From contig NZ_JAPNTZ010000010.1 in assembly GCF_026626335.1 (NCBI RefSeq), positions 62,001 to 126,000 on the forward strand: a DNA stretch of 64,000 bases, given 5' to 3'. The notes under the pieces were generated by a model. The model worked only from the letters and a program-made list of their open reading frames with translations, was not told the DNA's origin and made no database searches. Origin of the DNA: Paractinoplanes pyxinae (GTDB taxonomy: Bacteria > Actinomycetota > Actinomycetes > Mycobacteriales > Micromonosporaceae). Positions 32,618 through 41,271 of this stretch are shown here, piece by piece. The translations under genes and the position numbers were made by a program. Position 1 is the first letter of the stretch. Every line of letters starts with the position of its first letter.

Positions 32618-33289
32618 TCAGCCGGGCGTCTCGTCCTCCACCGCGTTGGTCAGATCGGGCTGCTCGGTCCAGAGTGCCCGCATCTGCTTCTGGACGAAGG
32701 ACGCCAGCTGGCGCCGGTAGTCGGCGTTGAACGACTCGAGGTTCTCGACCTGCTTCTGCAGGGCCTCCCGCTTGATCGAAAGACCACCCACGGCATCCTC
32801 GTAGCGCTGTTCGGCCTGGCGACGCAGCTGCTCGGCCTGATCACGGCCGGCGGCCACGATCTTCTCCGCCTCGGCCCGCGCGTCGGCCAGCGCCATTTCC
32901 GCCTTGCGCCGGATCTCGGTCGCCTTCTCCTGAGCGTCCTCGCTGCTGCGGGCGGCGGCGTTGCGGGCCTCGAACAGAACCGTCTCGGCCTCGGCGCGGA
33001 TCTGGTCGGCCCGGGCCCGGGCGTCCCGGTCCATCTGCTGGACGCGGGCCTCGGCGTCGGCCACCATCCGCCGGGCCTGGGCGGCCGCGTCGTTGACATG
33101 GGCGGCCGCCGTGCGCTGGGCCAGCGTCAGCACCTCGAGCGCCTTGTCGGGTGGCGGGTTCTCCGCCTCCGCGGCGACGGGCTTCGCCTTCTGCACGAGC
33201 GAGGTCACCGGGAGTACGAGTGTGGTGCTCTCGATCGGCCCGCCGGTGGCGGACACCTTGACCCGCCCGATCAGCTGCTTGTCACTCAT
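32618..33289 (-). CDS. DivIVA/Wag31-like coiled-coil protein lacking the N-terminal targeting domain
   Basis: 223 residues from ATG 33289, with AGGAAGG upstream. After a non-DivIVA N-terminus (MSDKQLIGRVKVSATGGPIESTTLVLPVTSLV) comes KALEVLTLAQRTAAAHVNDAAAQARRMVADAEARV, the typical post-domain segment of DivIVA/Wag31. A long coiled coil of about 120 residues rich in Ala, Glu, Arg and Gln follows, then a final FNADYRRQLASFVQKQMRALW. The curvature-sensing N-terminal DivIVA domain is absent, so polar localisation by that route is unlikely; it could join filaments of another DivIVA protein. The long open frame upstream of ATG 33289 looks non-coding. Confidence 0.75.
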   Translation of the reverse strand: MSDKQLIGRVKVSATGGPIESTTLVLPVTSLVQKAKPVAAEAENPPPDKALEVLTLAQRTAAAHVNDAAAQARRMVADAEARVQQMDRDARARADQIRAEAETVLFEARNAAARSSEDAQEKATEIRRKAEMALADARAEAEKIVAAGRDQAEQLRRQAEQRYEDAVGGLSIKREALQKQVENLESFNADYRRQLASFVQKQMRALWTEQPDLTNAVEDETPG

Positions 33290-33875
33290 TGATGGAACCT
33301 TCCTGATCCTCGCGCCTCGGCCGGTCCGGCGGTCATTGAAGGAGCGGGGCGTGAACGTACGGCGGGACGGCGGCCCGCGGTTCTTGAAACGACTGCCCGA
33401 CTTGATGGTGACTGCCGCCCGGAATCGGCGGGCCGAGCGTGGGGGCGGCCGGCCCGGACGTTCCCCTACGGCCGGGATCCGCCGATCGGTCAGCCCGGGG
33501 TGATCCCTTTTCGGCCGGGCCTGCACCGGCGACCGAAGTCGTGCGTCGTCGAATGCGAGTTTGACCTCTTGCAAGAAGCGGTCCGCCCGGCGATCGGCAC
33601 GACGTCGGGGCGCCCGTAACCGGCAGCGTTGCCGGCGGCGCCCCGACCGGCCGGAATCGCGGTGTGACCCGGCCGGGGAATCCTGAGCTCAGGACCCTCG
33701 GGATTCCCCGGTTGAGAACTGCATCAGAGAAAAGGAAAGACCGCGGGCCGTCCACCCTTCGGCCAACGGCCGGCGCGACGGCGGAGGGTCCTGCCTTCGC
33801 CGCGCCCGGCGGTGACCGCCGCGGGCAGCGGACGACCACGGCAGGCTGGAGCTACGCGGTAATGGCAGGTGAGCG
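33290..33875. other. Intergenic stretch with one hairpin
   Basis: About 586 bp between divergent genes. It contains an inverted repeat CCGGGGAATCC (33673-33683) with GGATTCCCCGG (33701-33711), enclosing a CTGAGCTCAG palindrome. Open frames on both strands here are low-complexity and unconvincing. It probably holds both promoters. Confidence 0.45.
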
Positions 33876-34124
33876 GTGATCGCACCCGGTAACGACGTTC
33901 TCATTTTTCTCATCGCGCTCGGCGTCCTGATGTCCAGCGCCTACGCGTTCGGCCGCATTCATCAGTGGCGCCGGCGGGGCCGGGAACGCGACGAGGCCTA
34001 TCGGATCGGCTACGACAACGCGTCGCGCTCGATCATCGGCATGATGACCGCCCGGCCGTCGACCGGACCGGCCGGGCCGGCTGTCGCACGGGCCGGCGTT
34101 CATCGCCGGAGCGCCCATTCGTGA
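33876..34124 (+). CDS. Small single-pass membrane protein, paralogue 1
   Basis: 82 residues from GTG. One N-terminal membrane helix (VLIFLIALGVLMSSAYAFG), then a basic cytoplasmic-type segment RIHQWRRRGRERDEAYRIGYDNASRSII and a low-complexity tail. It shares the pattern AYxxGRxHQW...RDxAxRxGY with the protein encoded at 34235-34468. Not a recognised family. Positive-inside bias places the tail in the cytoplasm. Confidence 0.6.
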   Translation: MIAPGNDVLIFLIALGVLMSSAYAFGRIHQWRRRGRERDEAYRIGYDNASRSIIGMMTARPSTGPAGPAVARAGVHRRSAHS

Positions 34125-34234
34125 ACGCTTCTTGCGGATCGGCGAAAGGCGCGGGAAACACTCGGATGATCGTCGGAAATGTGCGGCCCGAAAGTGATAT
34201 TCAGCGGGGCGCGCCGGCATTTTAAAGTGAATGC

Positions 34235-34468
34235 ATGCCGATCGGTAACAGTGGCGCTCTGCACACCATCGCCTACGTTTTGCTTTCCGTTCTGTGCGCG
34301 TACGGCGCCGGCCGGGTTCACCAGTGGTACATGCACAGCATGGACCGCGACAAAGCTTTCCGGGACGGATACAACCACGGGTATCACGCGCTCTTCCGGC
34401 TCGCCGCCCGCCGGGGCCGAGCCGCGGGCGACCGGCACGGCTACGACGAGCGGCGGAGCATGCGCTAG
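34235..34468 (+). CDS. Small single-pass membrane protein, paralogue 2
   Basis: 77 residues from ATG. One membrane helix (IAYVLLSVLCAYGAG), then RVHQWYMHSMDRDKAFRDGYNHGYHALFRLAARRGR. It is clearly related to the protein at 33876-34124 by position and motif, so a tandem duplication is likely. AT-rich sequence precedes the start (ATTTTAAAGTGA). Its stop overlaps that of the convergent gene by a few bases. Function unknown. Confidence 0.65.
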   Translation: MPIGNSGALHTIAYVLLSVLCAYGAGRVHQWYMHSMDRDKAFRDGYNHGYHALFRLAARRGRAAGDRHGYDERRSMR

Positions 34469-35259
34469 CCGCGCGTCCGGAGCCCGCGGTAACGGCGGCG
34501 TTCGAGGCCGGGCAGCAGGATGTGCTCGTCGAGGTCGCGACCGGTGGCCACGTGGTCGGCGAGGCGGGCGGCCAGGCGGCGGGCCGGGATGCGGCGCAGG
34601 CCGCGGGCGGGCAGGTCGCCGGCGTAGGGGCCGGTGACGCGGCGCAGGCGGCGGGCCTGCTCGGCGATAGCCGGCTCGACGGCAGCGAAGGGCGCGTAGA
34701 CCGCGTGGACCCCGTCGACCGGCCCGGCCCCGGCCATGGGGACGAACGGCACGCCGAGCAGGGTCAGGTCACGGTGGGCGTCCCGGTCGAGCAGCGACAC
34801 CAGATGCCGGACACCCGCGCGCTGACCCGCCCGCAGCAGCGAACGATACAAAAGAGCACTTACAGTAACGGCCGAACGATCGTTACGGTAGTCGGGAAGA
34901 ACACTCAGCGTAGCGAGATCCCAGACGGTGCCGCCGTCGTGCAGTCCGTGCGCCTCGACCACCGCGGAGAGGTCCCGCCCGATCAGGTCGGGGCCGTCGT
35001 CGAGGGTGCGGCCGCCGCCCCGGACGACCTGGCCGACGCCCGCCGGACGCCCGCTCCGCCTGTCCAGCACGAGCAGAAAGATGCTGTTCATGTCGTGTTC
35101 AGGGGCATCCGTCAGAGTGACCGTGCGAGCCACGTCGGCGGTCGGATCGGCCGGTCCGACGGCCAGCGCGGCGAAGCGCCCGGTGGTCGGGTGGGCCGCC
35201 AGCGCGGCGGCGCAGTGCCGGGCCAGCGCCTTGGCGTCGAGCTCAGGAATCCGCGACAT
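34465..35259 (-). CDS. Possible GNAT-fold N-acyltransferase (FeeM/LuxI-like)
   Basis: 264 residues. The central block TVWDLATLSVLPDYRNDRSAVTVSALLYRSLLRAGQRAGVRHLVSLLDRDAHRDLTLLGVPFVPMAGAGPV (about residues 110-180) resembles the autoinducer-synthase/N-acyl amino acid synthase fold: a strand with a basic RND patch, a helix, a strand, then the L-x-x-x-G-x-x-F segment. An earlier MNSIFLLVLDRRSGRPAGVGQVV strand fits as well. If correct it would acylate an amino group using acyl-ACP or acyl-CoA. Neighbours give no substrate clue. The C-terminal about 60 residues are Arg-rich. Confidence 0.5.
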   Translation of the reverse strand: MSRIPELDAKALARHCAAALAAHPTTGRFAALAVGPADPTADVARTVTLTDAPEHDMNSIFLLVLDRRSGRPAGVGQVVRGGGRTLDDGPDLIGRDLSAVVEAHGLHDGGTVWDLATLSVLPDYRNDRSAVTVSALLYRSLLRAGQRAGVRHLVSLLDRDAHRDLTLLGVPFVPMAGAGPVDGVHAVYAPFAAVEPAIAEQARRLRRVTGPYAGDLPARGLRRIPARRLAARLADHVATGRDLDEHILLPGLERRRYRGLRTRG

Positions 35260-35501
35260 GCAAGGCGTCCTAACGGGCGTAACGGATCAACCGGACCCGC
35301 ACACTTTAGGCTTGAACTACTCTACGTGTAAGCGACGTTGGTCACAATGAGTTAGATCTTGCGGATCCTGCCCGGGCGCCGACGCGGCCGGTGGTGACAG
35401 GGAGAAGTTGCTCCGATGCTCTCCGGTCTTGATCTGGCCGATCCGCCGGGCCAAGGTCAATAGTCGATGAGTTTCGATGACGAGCCCGACCTCCCGCGGG
35501 C

Positions 35502-37025
35502 GTGAACCTGCTCTGGCGGGCGCTGCTCCGCAACCGTGGCCGGGTCGCGTCCGGGAGCCTGCTGATCGGGCTGCACCAGGGTTGCCAGGCGGTCGTGCCC
35601 GTGCTGATCGGGGTGATCGTCGACCGGGCCGTCGCCACCGGGCGCCTGGGCATGCTCTTTCTCTGGACGGGCGTGCTGGGGACGCTGTTCCTGGTGCTGA
35701 CCGTCGCCTACCGCACCGGCACCCGGCAGCTCATGCGGGCGATCGCCGACGAGGCACACCGGCTGCGGCTCGAGGTGGCGGCCAAGGTGCTCGACCCGCG
35801 TACCGAGGTGCGCACCGGCGACGTGCTGACCATCTCGGCCACCGACGCCGACACCACGTCGTACCTGCTGGACTATCTGCCCCGGCTGTTCGGGGCGCTG
35901 GTCGCCACGGCCATCAGCGCGGCCGGGCTCTGCCTCATCTCCGTGCCGCTGGGCCTGGTCGTTCTGATCGGGACGCCGGTCGTGCTGGTCGGCCTGCAGC
36001 GGGCCGCGCCCCGGATCACCCGGCGGGTCGCCATCCGGCAGGCGGCGGCCGGCCGAGCCTCCTCGCTCGCCACCGACCTGGTCACCGGTCTTCGCCCGCT
36101 GCGGGGGATAGGCGCCCAGGACGCCGCCGCGCACCGCTACCGCGAGGTCAGCCGCGAATCGCTGAGCGCGACCCTGCGCGCGGCCAAGACGCTGGGCTGG
36201 TTCCAGGCCGCCTCGGACACCGTGAGCACGCTGGTCGCCTGCGGCATCGCGATCCTGGCCGGGTGGTTCGCGCTGAGCGGGCGCATCTCGGCCGGCGAGC
36301 TCGTGACGGTCATCGGCCTGGCCGCCTTCCTGGGCGAGCCGTTCGCCACGCTGTCGGCCGCACCCGGCTGGTTCGCGTCGTCGCGGGCCTCGGCCGAGCG
36401 GATCGAGGCGGTGCTCGACCTCTGCCCGGCCGCCCCGCCGACCGGCGACAACCCGGTGCCGCCGGTCGCCGGCGAATGCGTCGGGGTGGTCGTCGAACCC
36501 GACGCGGGCGCGCTGGTGGCCCTGCTCGACGACGGCTCGCCGGACGTGCTGGTGGCGCCCCACCTGCCCGAACTGTTCAGCGGCACGATCCGCGAGAACC
36601 TGCTCGACCGCGACGCCGACCAGCTGGGCGAGGTGCTGCGGGCCTCGGCCGCCGACGACGTGGTGGCGGCCCACCCGGACGGGCTCGACCACCCCATCGC
36701 CGACCGCGGCGCCGCCCTCTCCGGCGGCCAGCGGCAACGCCTCGCCCTGGCCCGCGCGCTGCTGGCCCGGCCCCGGCTGCTGGTGCTGCACGAGCCGACC
36801 ACGGCGGTCGACGCGGTGACCGAGCACGCGATCGCCCGCGGCATCCGCGACCTGCGGCACGGGCCCGGCTCGACCCTGGCCACCCTGCTGATCACCACCA
36901 GCCCGGCCCTGCTGGCCGTGACCGACCGGGTGATCGTGCTGCGCGACGGCGAGGTGGTGGCCAGCGGCACGCACGCCGCGCTGGCGGCCGGGGACGAGAC
37001 CTACCGCGCGGCGGTGCTGCGATGA
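35502..37025 (+). CDS. ABC exporter half-transporter with degenerate nucleotide-binding domain
   Basis: 507 residues from GTG. Six-helix ABC exporter membrane domain (residues 1-310; WRALLRNRGRVASGSLLIGLHQGCQAVVPVLIGVIVDRAV). The NBD is abnormal. No Walker A is present; the sequence passes from VAGECVGVVVEPDAGALVALLD to HLPELFSGTIRENLLDRD. LSGGQRQRLALARALL is perfect. Walker B reads LLVLHEPTTAVD, with His for the usual Asp, and the switch His is Ser (TTSP). The partner encoded next has the complementary lesions. Together they form a heterodimer with one functional ATP site. Cargo unknown. Confidence 0.85.
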   Translation: MNLLWRALLRNRGRVASGSLLIGLHQGCQAVVPVLIGVIVDRAVATGRLGMLFLWTGVLGTLFLVLTVAYRTGTRQLMRAIADEAHRLRLEVAAKVLDPRTEVRTGDVLTISATDADTTSYLLDYLPRLFGALVATAISAAGLCLISVPLGLVVLIGTPVVLVGLQRAAPRITRRVAIRQAAAGRASSLATDLVTGLRPLRGIGAQDAAAHRYREVSRESLSATLRAAKTLGWFQAASDTVSTLVACGIAILAGWFALSGRISAGELVTVIGLAAFLGEPFATLSAAPGWFASSRASAERIEAVLDLCPAAPPTGDNPVPPVAGECVGVVVEPDAGALVALLDDGSPDVLVAPHLPELFSGTIRENLLDRDADQLGEVLRASAADDVVAAHPDGLDHPIADRGAALSGGQRQRLALARALLARPRLLVLHEPTTAVDAVTEHAIARGIRDLRHGPGSTLATLLITTSPALLAVTDRVIVLRDGEVVASGTHAALAAGDETYRAAVLR

Positions 37026-38830
37026 CCGCCCTCCCGGTCGCGACACCCCGGCAGACCTGGGTTTGGCTCTGCTCGCAACTGCGCGCCCGCCGCATCGAGG
37101 TGGCCTTCACGGTGGCCACCGGCCTGGGTGCGGCCGGCGCGTCGGTCGTCCCGGTCACCGCGCTCGGGCTGCTGGTCGATCTCGTCCGGGACGGGGCCGC
37201 CTCGGCCGCCCTGGTGCCGATCGGCCTGCTGGTGGCCGGGATCGCCCTGCTCGGCGGGATCGCCGCCGGGTCGACGACCGCCCTGGTGAGCCGCCTCGGC
37301 GAACGCATCCTCAGCCACCTGCGGGAGCAGACGGTGAGTGTCGCCTTGCGCCTGCCGGCCACCACGCTCGACCGGGTCGGCCGGGGTGACCTGCTGGCCC
37401 GGGTCGGCGCCGACGTGGCGGCGGTCGGGGCGGCCGCGGCCGAGGTGCTGCCGACCGTCATCTCGGCGCTGTTCCTGGCCCTGCTCAGCGTGACCGCGAT
37501 GTTCGGGCTGGACTGGCGGCTGGGCCTGGCCGGTCTGGCCGCCATGCCCGCCTATCTGCTGGCGCTGCGCTGGTACCTGCCGCGGTCGGCGCCGATCTAC
37601 GCCGCCGAGCGGGCCGCGGTCGGCGCCCGGTCGCAACTGCTCATGGAAAGCCTGCAGGGAGTGCGCACGGTTCACGCGTACCGGCTGGAGGAACGCCACC
37701 TGGCCGCGATCGACGCCGCCTCGGCCCGGGCCCGCGACCTCTCGGTCGGGGTGTTCGCGCTGTTCACCCGGTTCGTCGGGCGGATCAACCGGGCCGAGCT
37801 GCTGGGCCTGGCCACGATTCTGGTCGCCGGCTTCTGGTACGTGCGCAGCGGCTGGGTGACGGTCGGCGAGACCGCGGCGGCCGCGGTGCTGTTCCACCGC
37901 CTGTTCAACCCGGTCTCGATGATCCTGTTCACGTTCGACGAGATCCAGGCGGCCGGGGCCGGGCTGGCCCGGCTGGTCGGGGTGGGCACGCTGCCGGTGG
38001 CCCCGCCCGGCGTGCGCCCGCTGGCCGCGGCCGACCTGACCCTGCGCGACGTGACCTTCGGGTACGACGAACGGGTGCCGGTGCTGCGCGGGATCACCCT
38101 GCGGGTGGCGCCGGGGGAGCGGGTGGCGCTGGTCGGCTCGACCGGCGCCGGCAAGACCACCGTCGCCTCGATCGCGGCCGGTGTGCTGCGCCCGCTGTCC
38201 GGCACGGCCACCGCCGGCGGGGTGCCGGTCGACCAGCTCGCCCCGGGCATCGTGGCCATCGTGAGCCAGGAGACGCACGTCTTCGCCGGCCCGCTCATCG
38301 AGGACCTGCGCCTGGCCCGCCCGGCCGCCCCGCTCGAGGACGCCGAGGCGGCGCTGGCCCGGGTGGGCGCCCTGGACTGGGCCCGCGCGCTGCCGGATGG
38401 CCTGGTGACAGTGGTCGGCGAGGGCGGGCACCCGCTGACCGCGGCCCAGGCCCAGCAGCTGGCGCTGGCCCGGCTGGTGCTGCTCGACCCGGTGATCGCC
38501 ATCCTCGACGAGGCGACCGCGGAGGCGGGCAGCGCCGGGGCCCGCGAGCTGGAGGAGTCGGCGCTGGCGGCCACCAAGGGGCGCACGACCCTGCTGGTGG
38601 CGCACCGGCTGACCCAGGCCGCCGGGGCCGACCGCATCGTGGTGCTCGAGCACGGGGCGGTGGTCGAGGAGGGCACGCACGACGGGCTGGTGGCGGCGGG
38701 TGGCCGCTATGCCACCCTGTGGTCGGCCTGGCAGTCCCGCAACCAGCCCACCCCGCCCGACCAGGGGGCGGGCCCAAACTACAGCGGGCGGGGTGTGTCC
38801 GGCGCGTTGTCCACAGGGGACTTTTTGTGA
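37022..38830 (+). CDS. ABC exporter half-transporter, catalytic partner
   Basis: 602 residues, ATGA overlap with the preceding gene. Membrane domain residues 20-310. The NBD has an intact Walker A (LVGSTGAGKTTVAS, about residue 378), Q-loop (IVSQETH), Walker B with catalytic Glu (VIAILDEATAEAGS) and switch His (LLVAHRLTQ). The signature motif is degenerate: LTAAQAQQLALARL in place of LSGGQ. Combined with the other subunit, only the site built from this Walker A/B and the partner's LSGGQ can work. The C-terminal tail (NQPTPPDQGAGPNYSGRG) is short and disordered. Confidence 0.88.
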   Translation: MTALPVATPRQTWVWLCSQLRARRIEVAFTVATGLGAAGASVVPVTALGLLVDLVRDGAASAALVPIGLLVAGIALLGGIAAGSTTALVSRLGERILSHLREQTVSVALRLPATTLDRVGRGDLLARVGADVAAVGAAAAEVLPTVISALFLALLSVTAMFGLDWRLGLAGLAAMPAYLLALRWYLPRSAPIYAAERAAVGARSQLLMESLQGVRTVHAYRLEERHLAAIDAASARARDLSVGVFALFTRFVGRINRAELLGLATILVAGFWYVRSGWVTVGETAAAAVLFHRLFNPVSMILFTFDEIQAAGAGLARLVGVGTLPVAPPGVRPLAAADLTLRDVTFGYDERVPVLRGITLRVAPGERVALVGSTGAGKTTVASIAAGVLRPLSGTATAGGVPVDQLAPGIVAIVSQETHVFAGPLIEDLRLARPAAPLEDAEAALARVGALDWARALPDGLVTVVGEGGHPLTAAQAQQLALARLVLLDPVIAILDEATAEAGSAGARELEESALAATKGRTTLLVAHRLTQAAGADRIVVLEHGAVVEEGTHDGLVAAGGRYATLWSAWQSRNQPTPPDQGAGPNYSGRGVSGALSTGDFL

Positions 38831-38853
38831 GCCTGTCTACAAAGTGAGCCTGT

Positions 38854-41226
38854 CTACACCGTCAGCGTCGCGGTGAGGCGGGGGTCGTCCAGGGCGTGCG
38901 CGGCGATCACCCGATAATCGCCGGTCCGGCGCTGCCAGCCGCCGTCGGCCCAGCTCTCGAACGTGCGCGGTGGCAGCGGGATCCGCACGGTCACCGTCTC
39001 CTCCGGCAGCGCCTCGACGTTGGCGAAGCCGGCCAGCCAGCGCTCCGGGCGGTCGGGGTCGACCGGCGACGGACCGACGTACACCTGCACGACCTCGCGA
39101 CCGGCCCGCGCGCCCGTGTTGGTCAGGGTCACCACGGCCTCCGTCTCGTTGACGTTGAGCTCGTCGTACTGCCAGGTCGTGTAGCCGTGGCCGTGCCCGA
39201 AGGCGTACAGCGGGGCCACGCCGGACCGCAGCCACCCGCGATAACCGACGAAAATTCCTTCCTCGTACGCGACCACGCCCTCGTTCGGCTCGACGGCGAG
39301 CACGGGGCAGTCCTGCTCCAGGCGTGGCCAGGTGGTGGGCAGCCGGCCACCGGGCTCCGTGACGCCGAGCAGCACGTCGGCCAGCGCGGCGCCCGCCTCC
39401 TGACCGGGGAACCAGGTGAGCAGCGTCGCGGCCACCTCGCCGGCCCACGGCATGAGCACCGGCGAGCCCGCGTTGACGACCACGACCGTACGGGGATTGG
39501 CCGCGGCCACCCGCGAGACCAGCTCGTCCTGGCGGCCGGGCAGGGCCAGCGTGGTGCGGTCGAAGCCCTCGGACTCGGTCTGCTCGGTGGTGCCGACCAC
39601 GATCACGGCCACGTCCGAGCCGGCCGCCAGCCGTACCGCCTCGGCGATCAGGCCCTCGTCGTCCGGGCCGGGCGCGCGGTGGCCGAGCGTGGTCGAGACG
39701 GTGTGGGCCATGCCGCGGGCGATGCTCTGCCGGATGACGACGGGCACGGGCACGCCGGCTTCGAGCGTCTTGGTGACCCGCTCCTCGCGCGGGGAGAGCA
39801 GCAGGTCGGCTCGGGTCGCGCCCGGCGGGTGCAGCGTGCCCTCGTACAGAAGCTCGTCGGCGACCCGCAGCTCGAACGTGCCGAAGCCGGAGACGGCGAA
39901 CGTGTGCTCGCCCTCGGTGTCGGGGGTGAAGGTGGTCTCGAGGCGGATCTCGTCGATGCCGGCCGGGTCGAGGCCGCCCGGCAGCGAGCCGATCCAGCGC
40001 ACCGCGGCCGGGTCGACCAGGAACGAGTAGTCGCCCAGGGTGACCGTGGTGGGGGACCAGCCGGGGCCGTGCGCGGCGGGCAGGAAGGGGCGAGGGTCGG
40101 CGCCGACGGCGTACTCGACGTCCACTCCGGGCAGCCTCTCCTTGAGGCCGTCGAGCGGGGAGATCACGTGCGGTGGGGAGACCTGGGCGCTGCCGCCGCC
40201 GAGCACCCGGGCGTCGGCGGCCAGCGCGCCGATGACCGCCACCTTGGTCAGGGCGGCCGGTTCGAGCGGAAGCGCGTAGTTCTCGTTGCGGACGAGGACG
40301 AACGAGCGCGCCGCCACCTCGTGCGCCACGGCGTCGCCGTCGAGGTCGCCGGGCGGGGTCACGGCCGGCCCGCCGTCGAGCACGCCGACCCGCTGAGCCA
40401 GCCGCAGCACGCGGCGGACCTTGTCGTCGACGACCTCCTCGGGCACGTCGCCGGCCCGCACGGCGGCCACCAGCTTCTCGCCCCACGGGCTCTCGAGGGC
40501 CGGCATCGCGATGTCGAGCCCGCCCAGCGCGGCGCCGACCGTCGAGCGCGCGGCCCGCCAGTCCGACACGACGATGCCGTCGAAGCCCCACTCGCGCTTG
40601 AGGATCTCGTCCTGGATCGGCCCGTTCTGGGCCATCGACTGCCCGTTCACGCTGTTGTAGGCGCTCATCACGCCCCAGCCGCCCTCGTCGACGACCCGCT
40701 CGAAGGGGGCGAGGTAGATCTCGCGCAGGGCCCGGTCGCCGATCCGGACGTCGACCTCCATGCGGTCGGTTTCGAAGTCGTTGCCCACCAGGTGCTTGAC
40801 CGTCGTGCCGACGCCGTGCTGCTGCACGCCCCGCACGAAGCCGACCGCGATCTCGCCGCTGAGCAGCGGATCCTCGGAGTAGCACTCGAAGTGGCGGCCG
40901 CCCAGCGGGGTGCGCTGCAGGTTGACCGTCGGGCCCAGCAGCAGGTGCACGCCCTTGCGGCGCGACTCCTGCCCGAGCAGCTGCCCGGCCCGCTCGGCCA
41001 GCTCGACGTCCCAGGCCGCGGCCAGCGCGGTCGGGCTGGGCAGGGCGATCGACGGGTCGTCGGGGGCCCAGCCCACACCCCGCACACCGATCGGCCCGTC
41101 CGACATCACCAGCGAGCGCAGCCCGATCCGCTCGATCGCCGGCAGCGACCAGAAGTCCTGCCCGGCCAGCAGCGAGACCTTCTCCTCGAGGCTCAACTGC
41201 TCGAGAAGGTGCTCGACGTCCGTCAT
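38854..41226 (-). CDS. Glycoside hydrolase family 3 beta-glucosidase with PA14-like insert
   Basis: 790 residues. GH3 barrel: LSLEEKVSLLAGQDFWSLPAIERIGLRSLVMSDGP, the catalytic loop KHLVGNDFETDR and the nucleophile Asp in DGIVVSDWRAARS (near residue 225). The alpha/beta sandwich follows (KVAVIGALAADARVLGGGSAQVSPP). The insert at about residues 395-530 (GIDEIRLETTFTPDTEGEHTFAVSGFGTFELRVADELLYEG) has the PA14 pattern, as in some beta-glucosidases where it shapes the substrate pocket. The C-terminal fibronectin-like domain (VVTLTNTGARAGREVVQVYVGP) is complete. No signal peptide, so it hydrolyses imported oligosaccharides. A CebR-like operator overlaps the start codon. Confidence 0.93.
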   Translation of the reverse strand: MTDVEHLLEQLSLEEKVSLLAGQDFWSLPAIERIGLRSLVMSDGPIGVRGVGWAPDDPSIALPSPTALAAAWDVELAERAGQLLGQESRRKGVHLLLGPTVNLQRTPLGGRHFECYSEDPLLSGEIAVGFVRGVQQHGVGTTVKHLVGNDFETDRMEVDVRIGDRALREIYLAPFERVVDEGGWGVMSAYNSVNGQSMAQNGPIQDEILKREWGFDGIVVSDWRAARSTVGAALGGLDIAMPALESPWGEKLVAAVRAGDVPEEVVDDKVRRVLRLAQRVGVLDGGPAVTPPGDLDGDAVAHEVAARSFVLVRNENYALPLEPAALTKVAVIGALAADARVLGGGSAQVSPPHVISPLDGLKERLPGVDVEYAVGADPRPFLPAAHGPGWSPTTVTLGDYSFLVDPAAVRWIGSLPGGLDPAGIDEIRLETTFTPDTEGEHTFAVSGFGTFELRVADELLYEGTLHPPGATRADLLLSPREERVTKTLEAGVPVPVVIRQSIARGMAHTVSTTLGHRAPGPDDEGLIAEAVRLAAGSDVAVIVVGTTEQTESEGFDRTTLALPGRQDELVSRVAAANPRTVVVVNAGSPVLMPWAGEVAATLLTWFPGQEAGAALADVLLGVTEPGGRLPTTWPRLEQDCPVLAVEPNEGVVAYEEGIFVGYRGWLRSGVAPLYAFGHGHGYTTWQYDELNVNETEAVVTLTNTGARAGREVVQVYVGPSPVDPDRPERWLAGFANVEALPEETVTVRIPLPPRTFESWADGGWQRRTGDYRVIAAHALDDPRLTATLTV

Positions 41227-41239
41227 GGAAGCGCTCCCA
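41226..41239. promoter_or_regulatory. CebR/LacI-type operator at the glucosidase start
   Basis: TGGAAGCGCTCCCA, one base from the perfect palindrome TGGGAGCGCTCCCA known for CebR-like cello-oligosaccharide repressors in actinomycetes. It overlaps the start codon and ribosome-binding region of the glucosidase and lies 33 bp from the divergent gene. Confidence 0.75.
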
Positions 41240-41271
41240 TCGTTCATGCCCGACGCTGCCACCTTAGGATC

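Noticed and set aside
33333..33839. 168-codon minus-strand frame
   Set aside because: Low-complexity Pro/Arg/Gly sequence with no domain or start signal, lying across a hairpin and a probable promoter region.
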